Below are positions 24,501 through 32,037 of a stretch of 64,000 bases of DNA, piece after piece. The position numbers and the translations under genes were made by a program. The DNA is taken from positions 310,001 through 374,000 of the forward strand of contig NZ_LVWA01000005.1 of the NCBI RefSeq assembly GCF_001907195.1. Direction: 5' to 3'. Below the pieces are notes generated by a model. It had not been told where the DNA came from. It saw nothing but the letters and a program-made list of their open reading frames with translations, and made no database searches. Every line of letters begins with the position of its first letter. Position 1 is the first letter of the stretch. The stretch comes from Pontibacter flavimaris (GTDB lineage Bacteria; Bacteroidota; Bacteroidia; Cytophagales; Hymenobacteraceae).

Positions 24501-24892
24501 CGCAGGTGCAGGGCTCGCAGAACGGGCCAGTGGACGTGACCAACACCTGGCACCCGGAAAACCCGAACGGCACGCTGCCGCGCTATTACTGGGCTAACTT
24601 TGGCCGCAACTACTTCCAGGATGCCGGTGGCGGAACCACTTCTTTCGCTAATTTCTACGAGAAGGGTGACTACCTGGCCATGCGTGAGATTACGCTGAGC
24701 TACCAGGTGCCGCAGGCTTTTTTAGATAATATCCTGAAAGGCAAGATACAGGGGCTGCGCCTGAATGTGACGGGCACCAACCTGGTATACTTTACAGGCT
24801 ATAGCGGTACTTTCCCGGAAGTAGGTGGCAATGACGTGGGCCGGTACGCCCTGCCGCGCACCATCACCACAGGCCTGAACCTGACACTTTAA
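21575..24892 (+). CDS. SusC/RagA TonB-linked outer membrane transporter (sialic acid locus)
   Basis: 1105 residues from the ATG at 21575, chosen because it starts the signal peptide (MNFKRLLMFLFLGLGLLL...LRAQ). The order is typical: a CarboxypepD_reg-like domain (VSGRVVSSENSQPLIGVSL...), the DEVVVVGYGTQ TonB-box region, a plug domain with IVDGVIFPS and STAIYGARAANGVILITTKKG, then a 22-strand barrel ending in a C-terminal strand. It forms a pedal-bin importer with the SusD lipoprotein 24 nt downstream. Gene order before the lyase and symporter suggests sialylated glycan fragments or free sialic acid as cargo. A palindromic operator lies over its promoter. Confidence 0.95.
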   Translation: MNFKRLLMFLFLGLGLLLSPHLRAQNATVSGRVVSSENSQPLIGVSLNVKGTDRGTQTDTDGSFTIRASAGDVLVARYLGFETQEITVEDAAKALEFALKPATAKLDEVVVVGYGTQSRETLTGAVSTVDDKVLKSAPRTNVATALQGTVTGLRVQQTSGQPGSTPNITFRGGTNFNGSGSPLVIVDGVIFPSLYGINSEDIETINVLKDAASTAIYGARAANGVILITTKKGKKGRSQVTYSLKHAQNYIRRNPVDFMTAEDYILWNRRGLGSRYEAAMKDNNTAEANNARNQLAGSWGWAVSPAWASPSGKYSTQLVSGNNRQLLNDPRWNLLVDRNPFDPSQTDSILYLATSQRELEDMILQESTLQEHYLNFSGGGDKGTFSLGLGTVKDVGMVIGSSLKRYNLNFNGGLDVNEDFKVSLNLSAYNDKNTPSYLTADAGGGLTGGLIQRFGGIAPTARFTHDETGEILPGVDGGTLGNPAYLRDKFINKNEEQRFSGSLNLEYQILPELKFLATASGFMRYTSRESFTRAYQNGTGGAFIDTRNASFSLPQANQHSYNAFLQYDNTFGKHTLSVLGGGEFFDARFFQYSAAGRGASTDFIPYLSASTEAVGIPYSGFYSWNRLVSGIGRVTYDYDARYLLNVNLRYDGTSRLADNRYGFFPGISAGWNLHNEAFFNNSFLSDYISTIKPRVSWGQNGSIDPLDDFATAATYGGTGIYGGNAGFAPNFLLNTALKWERASSLNVGLDLGLFDNRITFIGDYFIRDIYDKITSLSIPGWTGYSSFTTNLGQLQNRGVELEVRASVIRPTQPDGFSWDVSANLFHVKNYAKQLPDNGLEKNRQGTYQVFDPASDRVIHVGGLQEGERVGLDELWAPIYDGLYLTEADLEADANLYNSYLPYRNKTVKLLGDARWRDLDQNDTIDFRDRVFVGRTTPTVQGGFGTSIGWKGFNLYGQFDFALGHMILNQSKLRGLSQVQGSQNGPVDVTNTWHPENPNGTLPRYYWANFGRNYFQDAGGGTTSFANFYEKGDYLAMREITLSYQVPQAFLDNILKGKIQGLRLNVTGTNLVYFTGYSGTFPEVGGNDVGRYALPRTITTGLNLTL

Positions 24893-24916
24893 TCGAACTT
24901 TAGCAACGAAACTGAT

Positions 24917-26458
24917 ATGAGAAACTATCTATCAACCATAAAGTATGCGCTGGGCATCTCGCTGGTGCTGAGTGCCACGGGCTGCAGCGACCAACTGGAT
25001 GAGGTACAGCCCCAAACATCGCTTAACCGGGACCTGATCCTGTCGGATCCCAACGCCGCCATGACCCTGTACTATGGCGTGTACGGATCGTTCAGAAACT
25101 ACCACTATACTTTGTTCACGCTGGGTGAGATGCGCTCTGAGATATGGGCTGACGGCCTTTTCACGGAGTCGGAGGATGGTGGCCTACGGAACTATTATAC
25201 CCATAACATAGATGCCAATAACGTGCCGGCTAGCAACTGGGCAGGTTTCTACAGCCTGCTGGACAAGGTCAACACGGCCATCAAGCTGTTCCCGCAGACA
25301 CCCGTGCCTGATGACGAGAAGAACAGGGTGCTAGCCGAGATGCACGGCTTGCGCGCCTTTGTATACTACACCATGCTGAAAACCTGGGGAGGCGTGCCGC
25401 TTACCACAGAGCCGGTAACGCAGGTAGGCGGACTGGAGGAACTGTACCGCGAAAGAGCTACACCTGAGGCCGTGATGGCGCAGGTAAAGGCGGATATAGA
25501 GCAGTCGTTGAGTTTGTTTGGCAGCGACAATGCCCTTACCGCCCCCTTTACGGGCACCTCGAAGCACATCTACTGGAATCGTGCGGCAACACTCACCCTG
25601 AAAGGCGATGCCTACATCTGGTCGGGCACCCATATGGGCGGCGGAAGCGCTGACTTTGCCACGGCGCAGCAGGCGCTGGAGGAGGTAAGTGCCATGGGCG
25701 GACTTGGCCTGGTGGAGAACTATGCTGACCTGTTCAACCCGGCACGTGAGGCCGGCAACCAGGAGATCATCTTTGCCATCAGCTACGAGAAGGACGAGGC
25801 GACGGTAGGTGCGTACGGCAGCTTCCGTGTCAATACGACTCAGGCTAGCACTCTTTTACTGGATCCTTATACCAACCCAAGGTCGGTGTCACAGGCGTAT
25901 CCTTACCTATCCGGGGCAAGCCGTGTGGGGCTGTCTGAGAGCATGATTCAAAAGCTGCAGAGCTCCGGGGATGAGCGTATTGATGCAACTTTTGAGGTGA
26001 TGTACCGCAATGCTCCGCCAACCTACCCAATCGCTGGGGTGCTGCTCACAAAGTTCGCCGGCCGCGAGGACGCGGGTGCGCAGCTTTACGACGTGGACTT
26101 CCCGGTTTACCGCTACGCCGATGTGCTGCTGCTGCTGGCCGAGGCCAAGACCAAGCAGGGTGTGGACCCATCCGCAGAGATAAACCAGATACGGGAGCGG
26201 GCCTATGGCAGCGACTACACGCCATTTGTGGGCGGCAGCCAGCAGGAGAACATGCAGGCGATCCTGGAGGAGGACCTGCGGGAGTTCATTGGCGAAGGCA
26301 AGCACTGGTGGTCATTGCGCAGGGCCGGCAACGAATGGGTGTTTGCTTACGTGGATCCGGTGTACCTGGCGCCGGGGCAGGAGTATAAGTTGCTGCTGCC
26401 GATTTCGGTGGGCATGCTGAACTCCGACCCAAAACTGACACAGACACCAGGATATTAA
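24917..26458 (+). CDS. SusD/RagB lipoprotein (sialic acid locus)
   Basis: 513 residues. Lipoprotein signal peptide with Cys23 in SATGC; surface-exposed in this family. The SusD helical TPR-like core is seen in LAEMHGLRAFVYYTMLKTWGGVPL, VKADIEQSL, RAATLTLKGDAYIW and the C-terminal YRYADVLLLLAEAKTK...IRERAYG and EDLREFIGEGKHWWSLRRAG. It caps the SusC barrel encoded 24 nt upstream and delivers glycan. A 189-nt spacer separates it from the lyase gene. Confidence 0.94.
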   Translation: MRNYLSTIKYALGISLVLSATGCSDQLDEVQPQTSLNRDLILSDPNAAMTLYYGVYGSFRNYHYTLFTLGEMRSEIWADGLFTESEDGGLRNYYTHNIDANNVPASNWAGFYSLLDKVNTAIKLFPQTPVPDDEKNRVLAEMHGLRAFVYYTMLKTWGGVPLTTEPVTQVGGLEELYRERATPEAVMAQVKADIEQSLSLFGSDNALTAPFTGTSKHIYWNRAATLTLKGDAYIWSGTHMGGGSADFATAQQALEEVSAMGGLGLVENYADLFNPAREAGNQEIIFAISYEKDEATVGAYGSFRVNTTQASTLLLDPYTNPRSVSQAYPYLSGASRVGLSESMIQKLQSSGDERIDATFEVMYRNAPPTYPIAGVLLTKFAGREDAGAQLYDVDFPVYRYADVLLLLAEAKTKQGVDPSAEINQIRERAYGSDYTPFVGGSQQENMQAILEEDLREFIGEGKHWWSLRRAGNEWVFAYVDPVYLAPGQEYKLLLPISVGMLNSDPKLTQTPGY

Positions 26459-26647
26459 TTTGAGAATATTTCATCTTTTGTGTAGATAGGGCCCGGCTTA
26501 AGCACGTGTGTTTGGCCGGAGCCCAATCCGCACAACGGAAGGCAGTAGATTCTGAAAGAAGCATTTGTTATACTTATGCGCAGCGTGTGCCGCCAAGTAT
26601 AAACCCATACTCCTATAGTACCAAAGAAGATTATTACACATACTTAA

Positions 26648-27589
26648 ATGAAACAAGAACACATACACGGGCTCATCGCGGCTCCTTTTACCCCGATGCA
26701 CCCTAATGGCGGCCTGCACCTGGAGCTGATCCCATCCTACTATAACCTGCTGAAAGCAAACGGGAACACAGGCGCTTTCATCTGCGGATCCACCGGGGAG
26801 GGCGTATCGCTCACGCTGGACGAGAAGAAAAAAGTTGCCGAGGCCTGGGCCGACGCCACCAAGGGCGACGATGATTTTAAGGTGATCACCCTGGTAGGCG
26901 GTACCTGCCTGCAGGATGCCATTGACCTTTCGAGGCACGCGCAAAGTATTGGTCTGTACGCCGTGTCGTTCACGGCGCCCTCCTACTTTAAGCCTGCCAG
27001 CGTGCAAATGCTGGCCGAGTGCTGCAAAGCCGTGGCAGACGCCGTGCCGCAGATGCCTTTCTATTACTACCACATCCCGGTGCTCACAGGAGTGGGCTTC
27101 CAGATGATCGATTTATTGGCGGAAGTGGAGGGGAAAATCCCTAACTTTATGGGTATCAAGTACACGCACGAGGACTTCATGGACTACCTCTCGTGCCTGC
27201 GCTTCAGCAACGGTAAGTATGACATGCTCTGGGGCCGTGACGAGAACCTGTTATCAGCCTTAGTACTTGGCGCCAAAGGCGGCGTGGGCAGCACGTACAA
27301 CTATGCCGCGCCGCTCTATACCAACCTGATCGACGCTTATAACAAGGGAGACATGGAGGAGGCAAGAAAGCTGCAGCAGCAGTCCATTGACATGATCCGC
27401 CTGCTGGGCAAGTATGGCGGCATCGCCACCGGCAAAGCCTACATGAAACTGATCGGCCTCGACTGCGGCGAGTTCCGCCTGCCGGTACGCAACATGCCTG
27501 CCGCGCAGTTCCAGTCTTTTAAGGAGGATGTGGCCGCACTGGGATTTAACGAGTATTGCTCCCGCGCACCTGAAACGAAATATGCCTAA
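26648..27589 (+). CDS. nanA: N-acetylneuraminate lyase
   Basis: 313 residues, DapA/NAL (beta/alpha)8 family. It cleaves N-acetylneuraminate to ManNAc and pyruvate in the cytosol. The carboxylate-binding loop GSTGEG is at 48-53, Tyr141 in YHIP and the Schiff-base Lys171 in FMGIKYTHED. YHIP and the YTHED sequence after the lysine fit NAL better than DapA. Context supports this: a sialic acid mutarotase-symporter 9 nt downstream, then sialidase, esterase and AGE epimerase. It is the first step of a Bacteroides-type pathway in which ManNAc goes to GlcNAc. Confidence 0.93.
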   Translation: MKQEHIHGLIAAPFTPMHPNGGLHLELIPSYYNLLKANGNTGAFICGSTGEGVSLTLDEKKKVAEAWADATKGDDDFKVITLVGGTCLQDAIDLSRHAQSIGLYAVSFTAPSYFKPASVQMLAECCKAVADAVPQMPFYYYHIPVLTGVGFQMIDLLAEVEGKIPNFMGIKYTHEDFMDYLSCLRFSNGKYDMLWGRDENLLSALVLGAKGGVGSTYNYAAPLYTNLIDAYNKGDMEEARKLQQQSIDMIRLLGKYGGIATGKAYMKLIGLDCGEFRLPVRNMPAAQFQSFKEDVAALGFNEYCSRAPETKYA

Positions 27590-27598
27590 CACAGCCTG

Positions 27599-30280
27599 AT
27601 GAAAAATATCCTGCCTATACTTCTTTTCCTCCTTGCCGTTACCGTGGGCAGGGCAGAGCAGCAAAAGCCAAACAACTTAGAGTGGTCTGTTGCCGCCACG
27701 CTTCCCACCGCTCCCGGCCAGTCGGTGCAACCGGGCCTGGCCGGTCCGCTGGGAGGCGTGCACAACAACGCGCTGCTGCTGGGTGGTGGAGCCAACTTTC
27801 CGGATGGTTTACCCTGGGAGGGAGGCAAGAAGAAGTATGGGCAGGATATTTTCGTCTTGCTTAAAGATGAGCAGGGAAAGTATAGCTGGCACGATAAAAC
27901 CTTTCAGTTGCCGCAACCGCTGGCCTACAGCGCCAACGTCACCACTGCGCAGGGCGTGGTAAGCATTGGCGGGGAGAATGAGCAGGGCATACAAAATACA
28001 GTGCTGCTGCTGCAATGGAACCCCGCCACCAAAGAAGTAAAGGTGGAGCAACTGCCGGAGCTTCCGCTGCCGCTCACAAATGCTGCCGCCGCAGTGATCG
28101 ATAACCAGGTATACGTGGCGGGCGGCGAAACCAAGGGCAAGGCCAGCAATGGCTTTTACCGCCTGGATTTATCTGCACTTACCAAAGGCTGGGAGAAACT
28201 GCCGGAGCTGCCAAAAGCGCTGTCGCATGCGGTGGCGGTGGTGCAGTCCAACGGCGAGTACCCGGCTTTATACCTGATTGGCGGCAGGGCCAGAACCAAT
28301 TCCGGCGTGAGCGAACTCTACGGCTCCACCTTCCGCTACGACCCGAAGAAGAACAACTGGAAACAACTTAGCAACATTACAGACGGCAAAGGAAACGAGA
28401 CAGCGCTTTCTGCCGCAACCGGCGTCGTATCCGGCGCCAACTACATCCTTATTTTCGGGGGCGACAAAGGCGATATCTTTACGCAGATAGAGCAGCACAA
28501 CGCCGCCATTGCCCGCACCACCGACGAGGCCGAGAAACAAAAACTCGAAGCCGGCCGACTGGCTCTGCAGACCCGGCACGAGGGCTTCAGCAAAGACATT
28601 TACCTCTACAACACCGTTACCGACACCTGGACGAAATCCGGCACGCTGCCTTACGCGCCCGTTACCACCTTTGCCACCCGCTGGGACAACGATATTCTCA
28701 TCCCTTCCGGCGAGATCAGGCCGGGGGTGCGCACAGCGGAGATATTAAAAGGCAGCCTTACGCCGCAGCATTACTTTGCCTGGCTCGATTATGTGGTGGT
28801 GATTTTATACTTGCTCTTGATGATAGGCATCGGCATGTGGAGCTCGCGCAACCAAACCACCACCGACGACTACTTCCGTGGCGGGCAGCGCATACCCGGC
28901 TGGGCCGCCGGCCTGAGTATTTATGGCACGCAGCTGAGCGCCATCACCTTTATGTCGATCCCGGCCAAGACGTACGCCACCAACTGGAGCTACTTTATAC
29001 TTCAGATGACGATTATCATGGTCATCCCGATCATCACCACTTACTTCATACCTTTCTACCGCAAGTTGCAGATCACCTCGGCTTACGAGTACCTGGAGAA
29101 GCGCTTTAACTACGTGGCGCGCGCCATGGCCTCGCTGCTCTACATCATGCTGCAACTGGGCCGCCTGGCCATCGTACTGCTGCTGCCAAGCCTGGCCCTG
29201 ACGCTGGTAACGGGCATAGACGTGAGCCTGTGCATCCTGCTGATGGGCATAATCACGATTTTCTATACTATGAAAGGCGGTATCGAGGCCGTAGTGTGGA
29301 CGGACGTGGCGCAGGTGGTCATCCTTCTGGGCGGTGCGCTGGTGTGCCTGGTGATGATCCCTTTCCAGCTGGAGGCCGACGCCAACACGATCTGGCAAAC
29401 CATTCAGCAAAACGAGAAACTTAACATTATCGACCTCACGCTCAGCTTTAACGAGCCTACCCTTTGGGTGGTGCTGCTAGGCGGTCTGGCCATCAATGTG
29501 ATCTCCTATGGCACCGACCAGTCGGTGGTACAGAAATACCTGACCACGCGCAACGAGGCGGAGTCGAAAAAGAGCTTGCGACTGGGTGCGTGGATGGCGC
29601 TGCCCTCGGCGCTGATCTTCTTCTCGATCGGCACCATGCTCTACCTGTACTTTAAGGAGCATCCGGAGAAAGTGAACTACCAGCTGCAGAGCCAGGATGC
29701 GATCTTTCCGTGGTACATCGTCACGGAGCTGCCGGCAGGTATTACAGGCCTGCTGATTGCAGCGGTTTTTGCTGCGGCCATGTCTACCCTGAGCAGCAGT
29801 ATGAACTCGGTTACCACCGCCATCATCACCGACTTCTACAGGCGTTTTGCCCCAAGCAAGTCAGATAAAAGCTACCTGCGCACCGCTAAGTTCATCACCC
29901 TGGCTATCGGGGTGGTGGGCACTTCGCTGGCGCTGGTGATGGCGCAGTGGGGTATTTCCTCGCTCTGGGACCAGTTTAACACCATACTCGGCCTGTTTAC
30001 CGGCGGGCTGGGCGGCTTGTTCGTGCTGGGCATTTTCACCAAGCGGGCTAACGCCAAGGGGGCCATTGCGGGGCTTCTGCTGAGCGGGCTGGTGCAGTTC
30101 TACATCAGCCAGTACACCAGCATCAACCTGCTGCTCTACGCCTTTACCGGTCTGGTGGCCTGCGTGGTGTTCGGGTACCTGTTCAGCCTGCTTTTCGGAG
30201 GCCAGGAGCGCGAGCATGAGGGCCTGACGATCTACGAGGAGGGCGCACAGCGCGGCAAGGTAAAAGAGAAGGTGTCGTAA
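27599..30280 (+). CDS. Fused sialic acid mutarotase (kelch) - sodium:solute symporter
   Basis: 893 residues with two parts. Residues 1-20 are a signal peptide. Residues about 25-390 form a kelch-type propeller of the cyclically permuted mutarotase/NanM kind (LGGVHNNALLLGGGANFPDG, YVAGGETKGKASNGFYRLD, LYLIGGRARTNSGVSELYG). From about 396 a sodium:solute symporter begins (WLDYVVVILYLLLMIGIGMW) with about 13 helices and SSS motifs (GGQRIPGWAAGLSIYGTQLS, AAAMSTLSSSMNSVTTAI). The periplasmic propeller would convert alpha- to beta-Neu5Ac or equilibrate anomers at the mouth of the transporter. The start is 9 nt after the lyase stop, so they are co-translated. Cytosolic delivery feeds the lyase. The substrate is inferred from context. 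Confidence 0.9.
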   Translation: MKNILPILLFLLAVTVGRAEQQKPNNLEWSVAATLPTAPGQSVQPGLAGPLGGVHNNALLLGGGANFPDGLPWEGGKKKYGQDIFVLLKDEQGKYSWHDKTFQLPQPLAYSANVTTAQGVVSIGGENEQGIQNTVLLLQWNPATKEVKVEQLPELPLPLTNAAAAVIDNQVYVAGGETKGKASNGFYRLDLSALTKGWEKLPELPKALSHAVAVVQSNGEYPALYLIGGRARTNSGVSELYGSTFRYDPKKNNWKQLSNITDGKGNETALSAATGVVSGANYILIFGGDKGDIFTQIEQHNAAIARTTDEAEKQKLEAGRLALQTRHEGFSKDIYLYNTVTDTWTKSGTLPYAPVTTFATRWDNDILIPSGEIRPGVRTAEILKGSLTPQHYFAWLDYVVVILYLLLMIGIGMWSSRNQTTTDDYFRGGQRIPGWAAGLSIYGTQLSAITFMSIPAKTYATNWSYFILQMTIIMVIPIITTYFIPFYRKLQITSAYEYLEKRFNYVARAMASLLYIMLQLGRLAIVLLLPSLALTLVTGIDVSLCILLMGIITIFYTMKGGIEAVVWTDVAQVVILLGGALVCLVMIPFQLEADANTIWQTIQQNEKLNIIDLTLSFNEPTLWVVLLGGLAINVISYGTDQSVVQKYLTTRNEAESKKSLRLGAWMALPSALIFFSIGTMLYLYFKEHPEKVNYQLQSQDAIFPWYIVTELPAGITGLLIAAVFAAAMSTLSSSMNSVTTAIITDFYRRFAPSKSDKSYLRTAKFITLAIGVVGTSLALVMAQWGISSLWDQFNTILGLFTGGLGGLFVLGIFTKRANAKGAIAGLLLSGLVQFYISQYTSINLLLYAFTGLVACVVFGYLFSLLFGGQEREHEGLTIYEEGAQRGKVKEKVS

Positions 30281-30389
30281 AGTATAACCTGCACTGTCCA
30301 AAGTATAAATCCAAGTATAAAAGTATAAATCCAAGTATTAACCTGCGGTGAGAATCGCGGCAAGTATAAAACACAAAGTATAAAGTATA
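30280..30389. repeat. Cluster of seven AAGTATA motifs before the sialidase
   Basis: Within 110 nt between the symporter stop and the sialidase ATG there are seven exact AAGTATA copies and one AAGTATT variant, all in one orientation. The first overlaps the stop codon and the last abuts the start codon. Spacing is irregular (7 to 42 nt), so this is not a simple tandem repeat. Confidence 0.9.
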
Positions 30390-31976
30390 ATGAGTAGAGC
30401 CAAAAGTGTCCTGTCTTGTCTGTTGCTGGTGCTGATCTGCAGCGTGAGCTGCTCCAGAAGTATAAGCACCACGTCACCTGCCACTACAGCCCCATCGGTA
30501 AACGGCGTAAGTATAACAAGCACTGCCCCGGCCGTGCCTGTGCTGCGGGGCACAGCGTATAACCCGCTGCTGCGCGTGACCCTGTATGTGCCGGCGGGCG
30601 GCAAAAGTATAAACTTCCAACGTATAAAAGCCCGCCTGAACGGCACGGCCCTGCAGGATGTGGAAAAGCTGGATGTATACCTTACGGGCTCCGAGGCGCT
30701 GTTCTCAACATCAAACCTGATCAAATCCATAAAGCCCACCTCAGAGGAGTTTGAGGTGCCGTTAAGCATACAGGCCAAGCCGGGCAAGCACTACATCTGG
30801 TTCAGCGCCACACTCAAAGAAACGGCCAACATCGACAACAAAGTGGAGCTGCGGGCTACCCAGCTCACAGACGCAAACGGCAAAGTATACCCGGTAGCCG
30901 AGGACGGCTCTACGTACGCCAAACGCTTGGGCATTGCCCTGCGCAAGGCCGGTGAAGATGGCTCACACACGTACCGCATCCCCGGCATCGCCACCACCGA
31001 CAAAGGCACGCTGGTTGCCGTGTACGACATTCGCTACGAACACGCAGGCGATTTGCCAGCTAATATTGACGTGGGCATGAGCCGCAGCACCGACGGCGGC
31101 AAAAACTGGGAGCCGATGCAGATTATCATGGACATGGGGGCACCGCACGAAAACAACGGCATAGGAGACCCGTCCATACTTTTTGACCCGGCCACCGGTA
31201 AGATCTGGGTGGCAGCGCTGTGGAGCAAGGGCAATCGCTCCATTGCCGGCTCCGGCCCCGGCCTCTCGCCCGACGAAACGGGTCAGTTCGTGCTGGTGAG
31301 CAGCGACGACGACGGCAAAACCTGGTCGGAACCCTATAGCATCACCGGGCAGATCAAAAACCCTGACTGGCGCATCTACTTCAACGGCCCCGGAAACGGT
31401 ATCGTGATGCAGAACGGTACGCTGGTGTTCCCGTCGCAGTACTGGGATGAGCACAAGATGCCGCATTCCTCCATCATCTACAGCCAGGACAACGGCAAGA
31501 CTTGGAAGAGCGGCATCGGTGCCAAAGCCAACACCACCGAGAGTCAGGTAGTGGAGACCACGCCGGGCACGCTGATGCTGAACATGCGCGACAACCGCGG
31601 CCGCTTCCGCTCCGTGGCCACCACCACTGACCTGGGCCAGACTTGGGTGGAGCATCATACTTCCTACAGCGCCCTGCCTGATCCGGTATGCATGGCCGGT
31701 TTCATCAAGGCCGATGTGCGCACGAAGAGTGGGCAGCAGGAAGTCCTTTTCTTCAGCAATGTCGCCACGCCACACAGCCGTTACAACATCACGCTCAAAG
31801 CCAGCACCGATCTGGGCGAAACCTGGCAGCCTGAGAATCAACTGTTGATTGACGAGCGCGGTACGTACGGCTACTCGGCCCTCACTAAAATTGACGATAA
31901 CACCATTGGGCTGCTCTACGAGGGCGTGCGCGAGCTATACTTTGTGCGCGTACCGGTAAGCGAAGTACTAAACTAG
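30390..31976 (+). CDS. Exo-alpha-sialidase (BNR/Asp-box, GH33-type) with N-terminal extra domain
   Basis: 528 residues. The N-terminus is a lipoprotein-like signal (Cys21 in SVSC). Residues about 50-180 form a beta-rich domain resembling the sialidase N-terminal domain of Bacteroides enzymes. The catalytic propeller begins with YRIP (Arg196, first of the arginine triad). Asp boxes follow: STDGGKNW, SSDDDGKTW, SQDNGKTW and STDLGETW. The nucleophile region is Tyr in YGYSALTKIDD with Glu in TTESQVVE. It releases terminal sialic acids at the cell surface or periplasm. It is followed by a terminator-like hairpin and the O-acetylesterase. Confidence 0.93.
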   Translation: MSRAKSVLSCLLLVLICSVSCSRSISTTSPATTAPSVNGVSITSTAPAVPVLRGTAYNPLLRVTLYVPAGGKSINFQRIKARLNGTALQDVEKLDVYLTGSEALFSTSNLIKSIKPTSEEFEVPLSIQAKPGKHYIWFSATLKETANIDNKVELRATQLTDANGKVYPVAEDGSTYAKRLGIALRKAGEDGSHTYRIPGIATTDKGTLVAVYDIRYEHAGDLPANIDVGMSRSTDGGKNWEPMQIIMDMGAPHENNGIGDPSILFDPATGKIWVAALWSKGNRSIAGSGPGLSPDETGQFVLVSSDDDGKTWSEPYSITGQIKNPDWRIYFNGPGNGIVMQNGTLVFPSQYWDEHKMPHSSIIYSQDNGKTWKSGIGAKANTTESQVVETTPGTLMLNMRDNRGRFRSVATTTDLGQTWVEHHTSYSALPDPVCMAGFIKADVRTKSGQQEVLFFSNVATPHSRYNITLKASTDLGETWQPENQLLIDERGTYGYSALTKIDDNTIGLLYEGVRELYFVRVPVSEVLN

Positions 31977-31985
31977 AACACAGTG

Positions 31986-32021
31986 ATACACCTGCCCGGC
32001 TATACTTGCGGGCAGGTGTAT
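31986..32021 (+). terminator. Hairpin between sialidase and esterase genes, motif in the loop
   Basis: Perfect stem ATACACCTGCCCG / CGGGCAGGTGTAT with a 10-nt loop GCTATACTTG, followed by TGTATTT. It is a probable partial terminator. The loop again carries TATACTT. Confidence 0.75.
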
Positions 32022-32037
32022 TGTATTTACATCTGCT

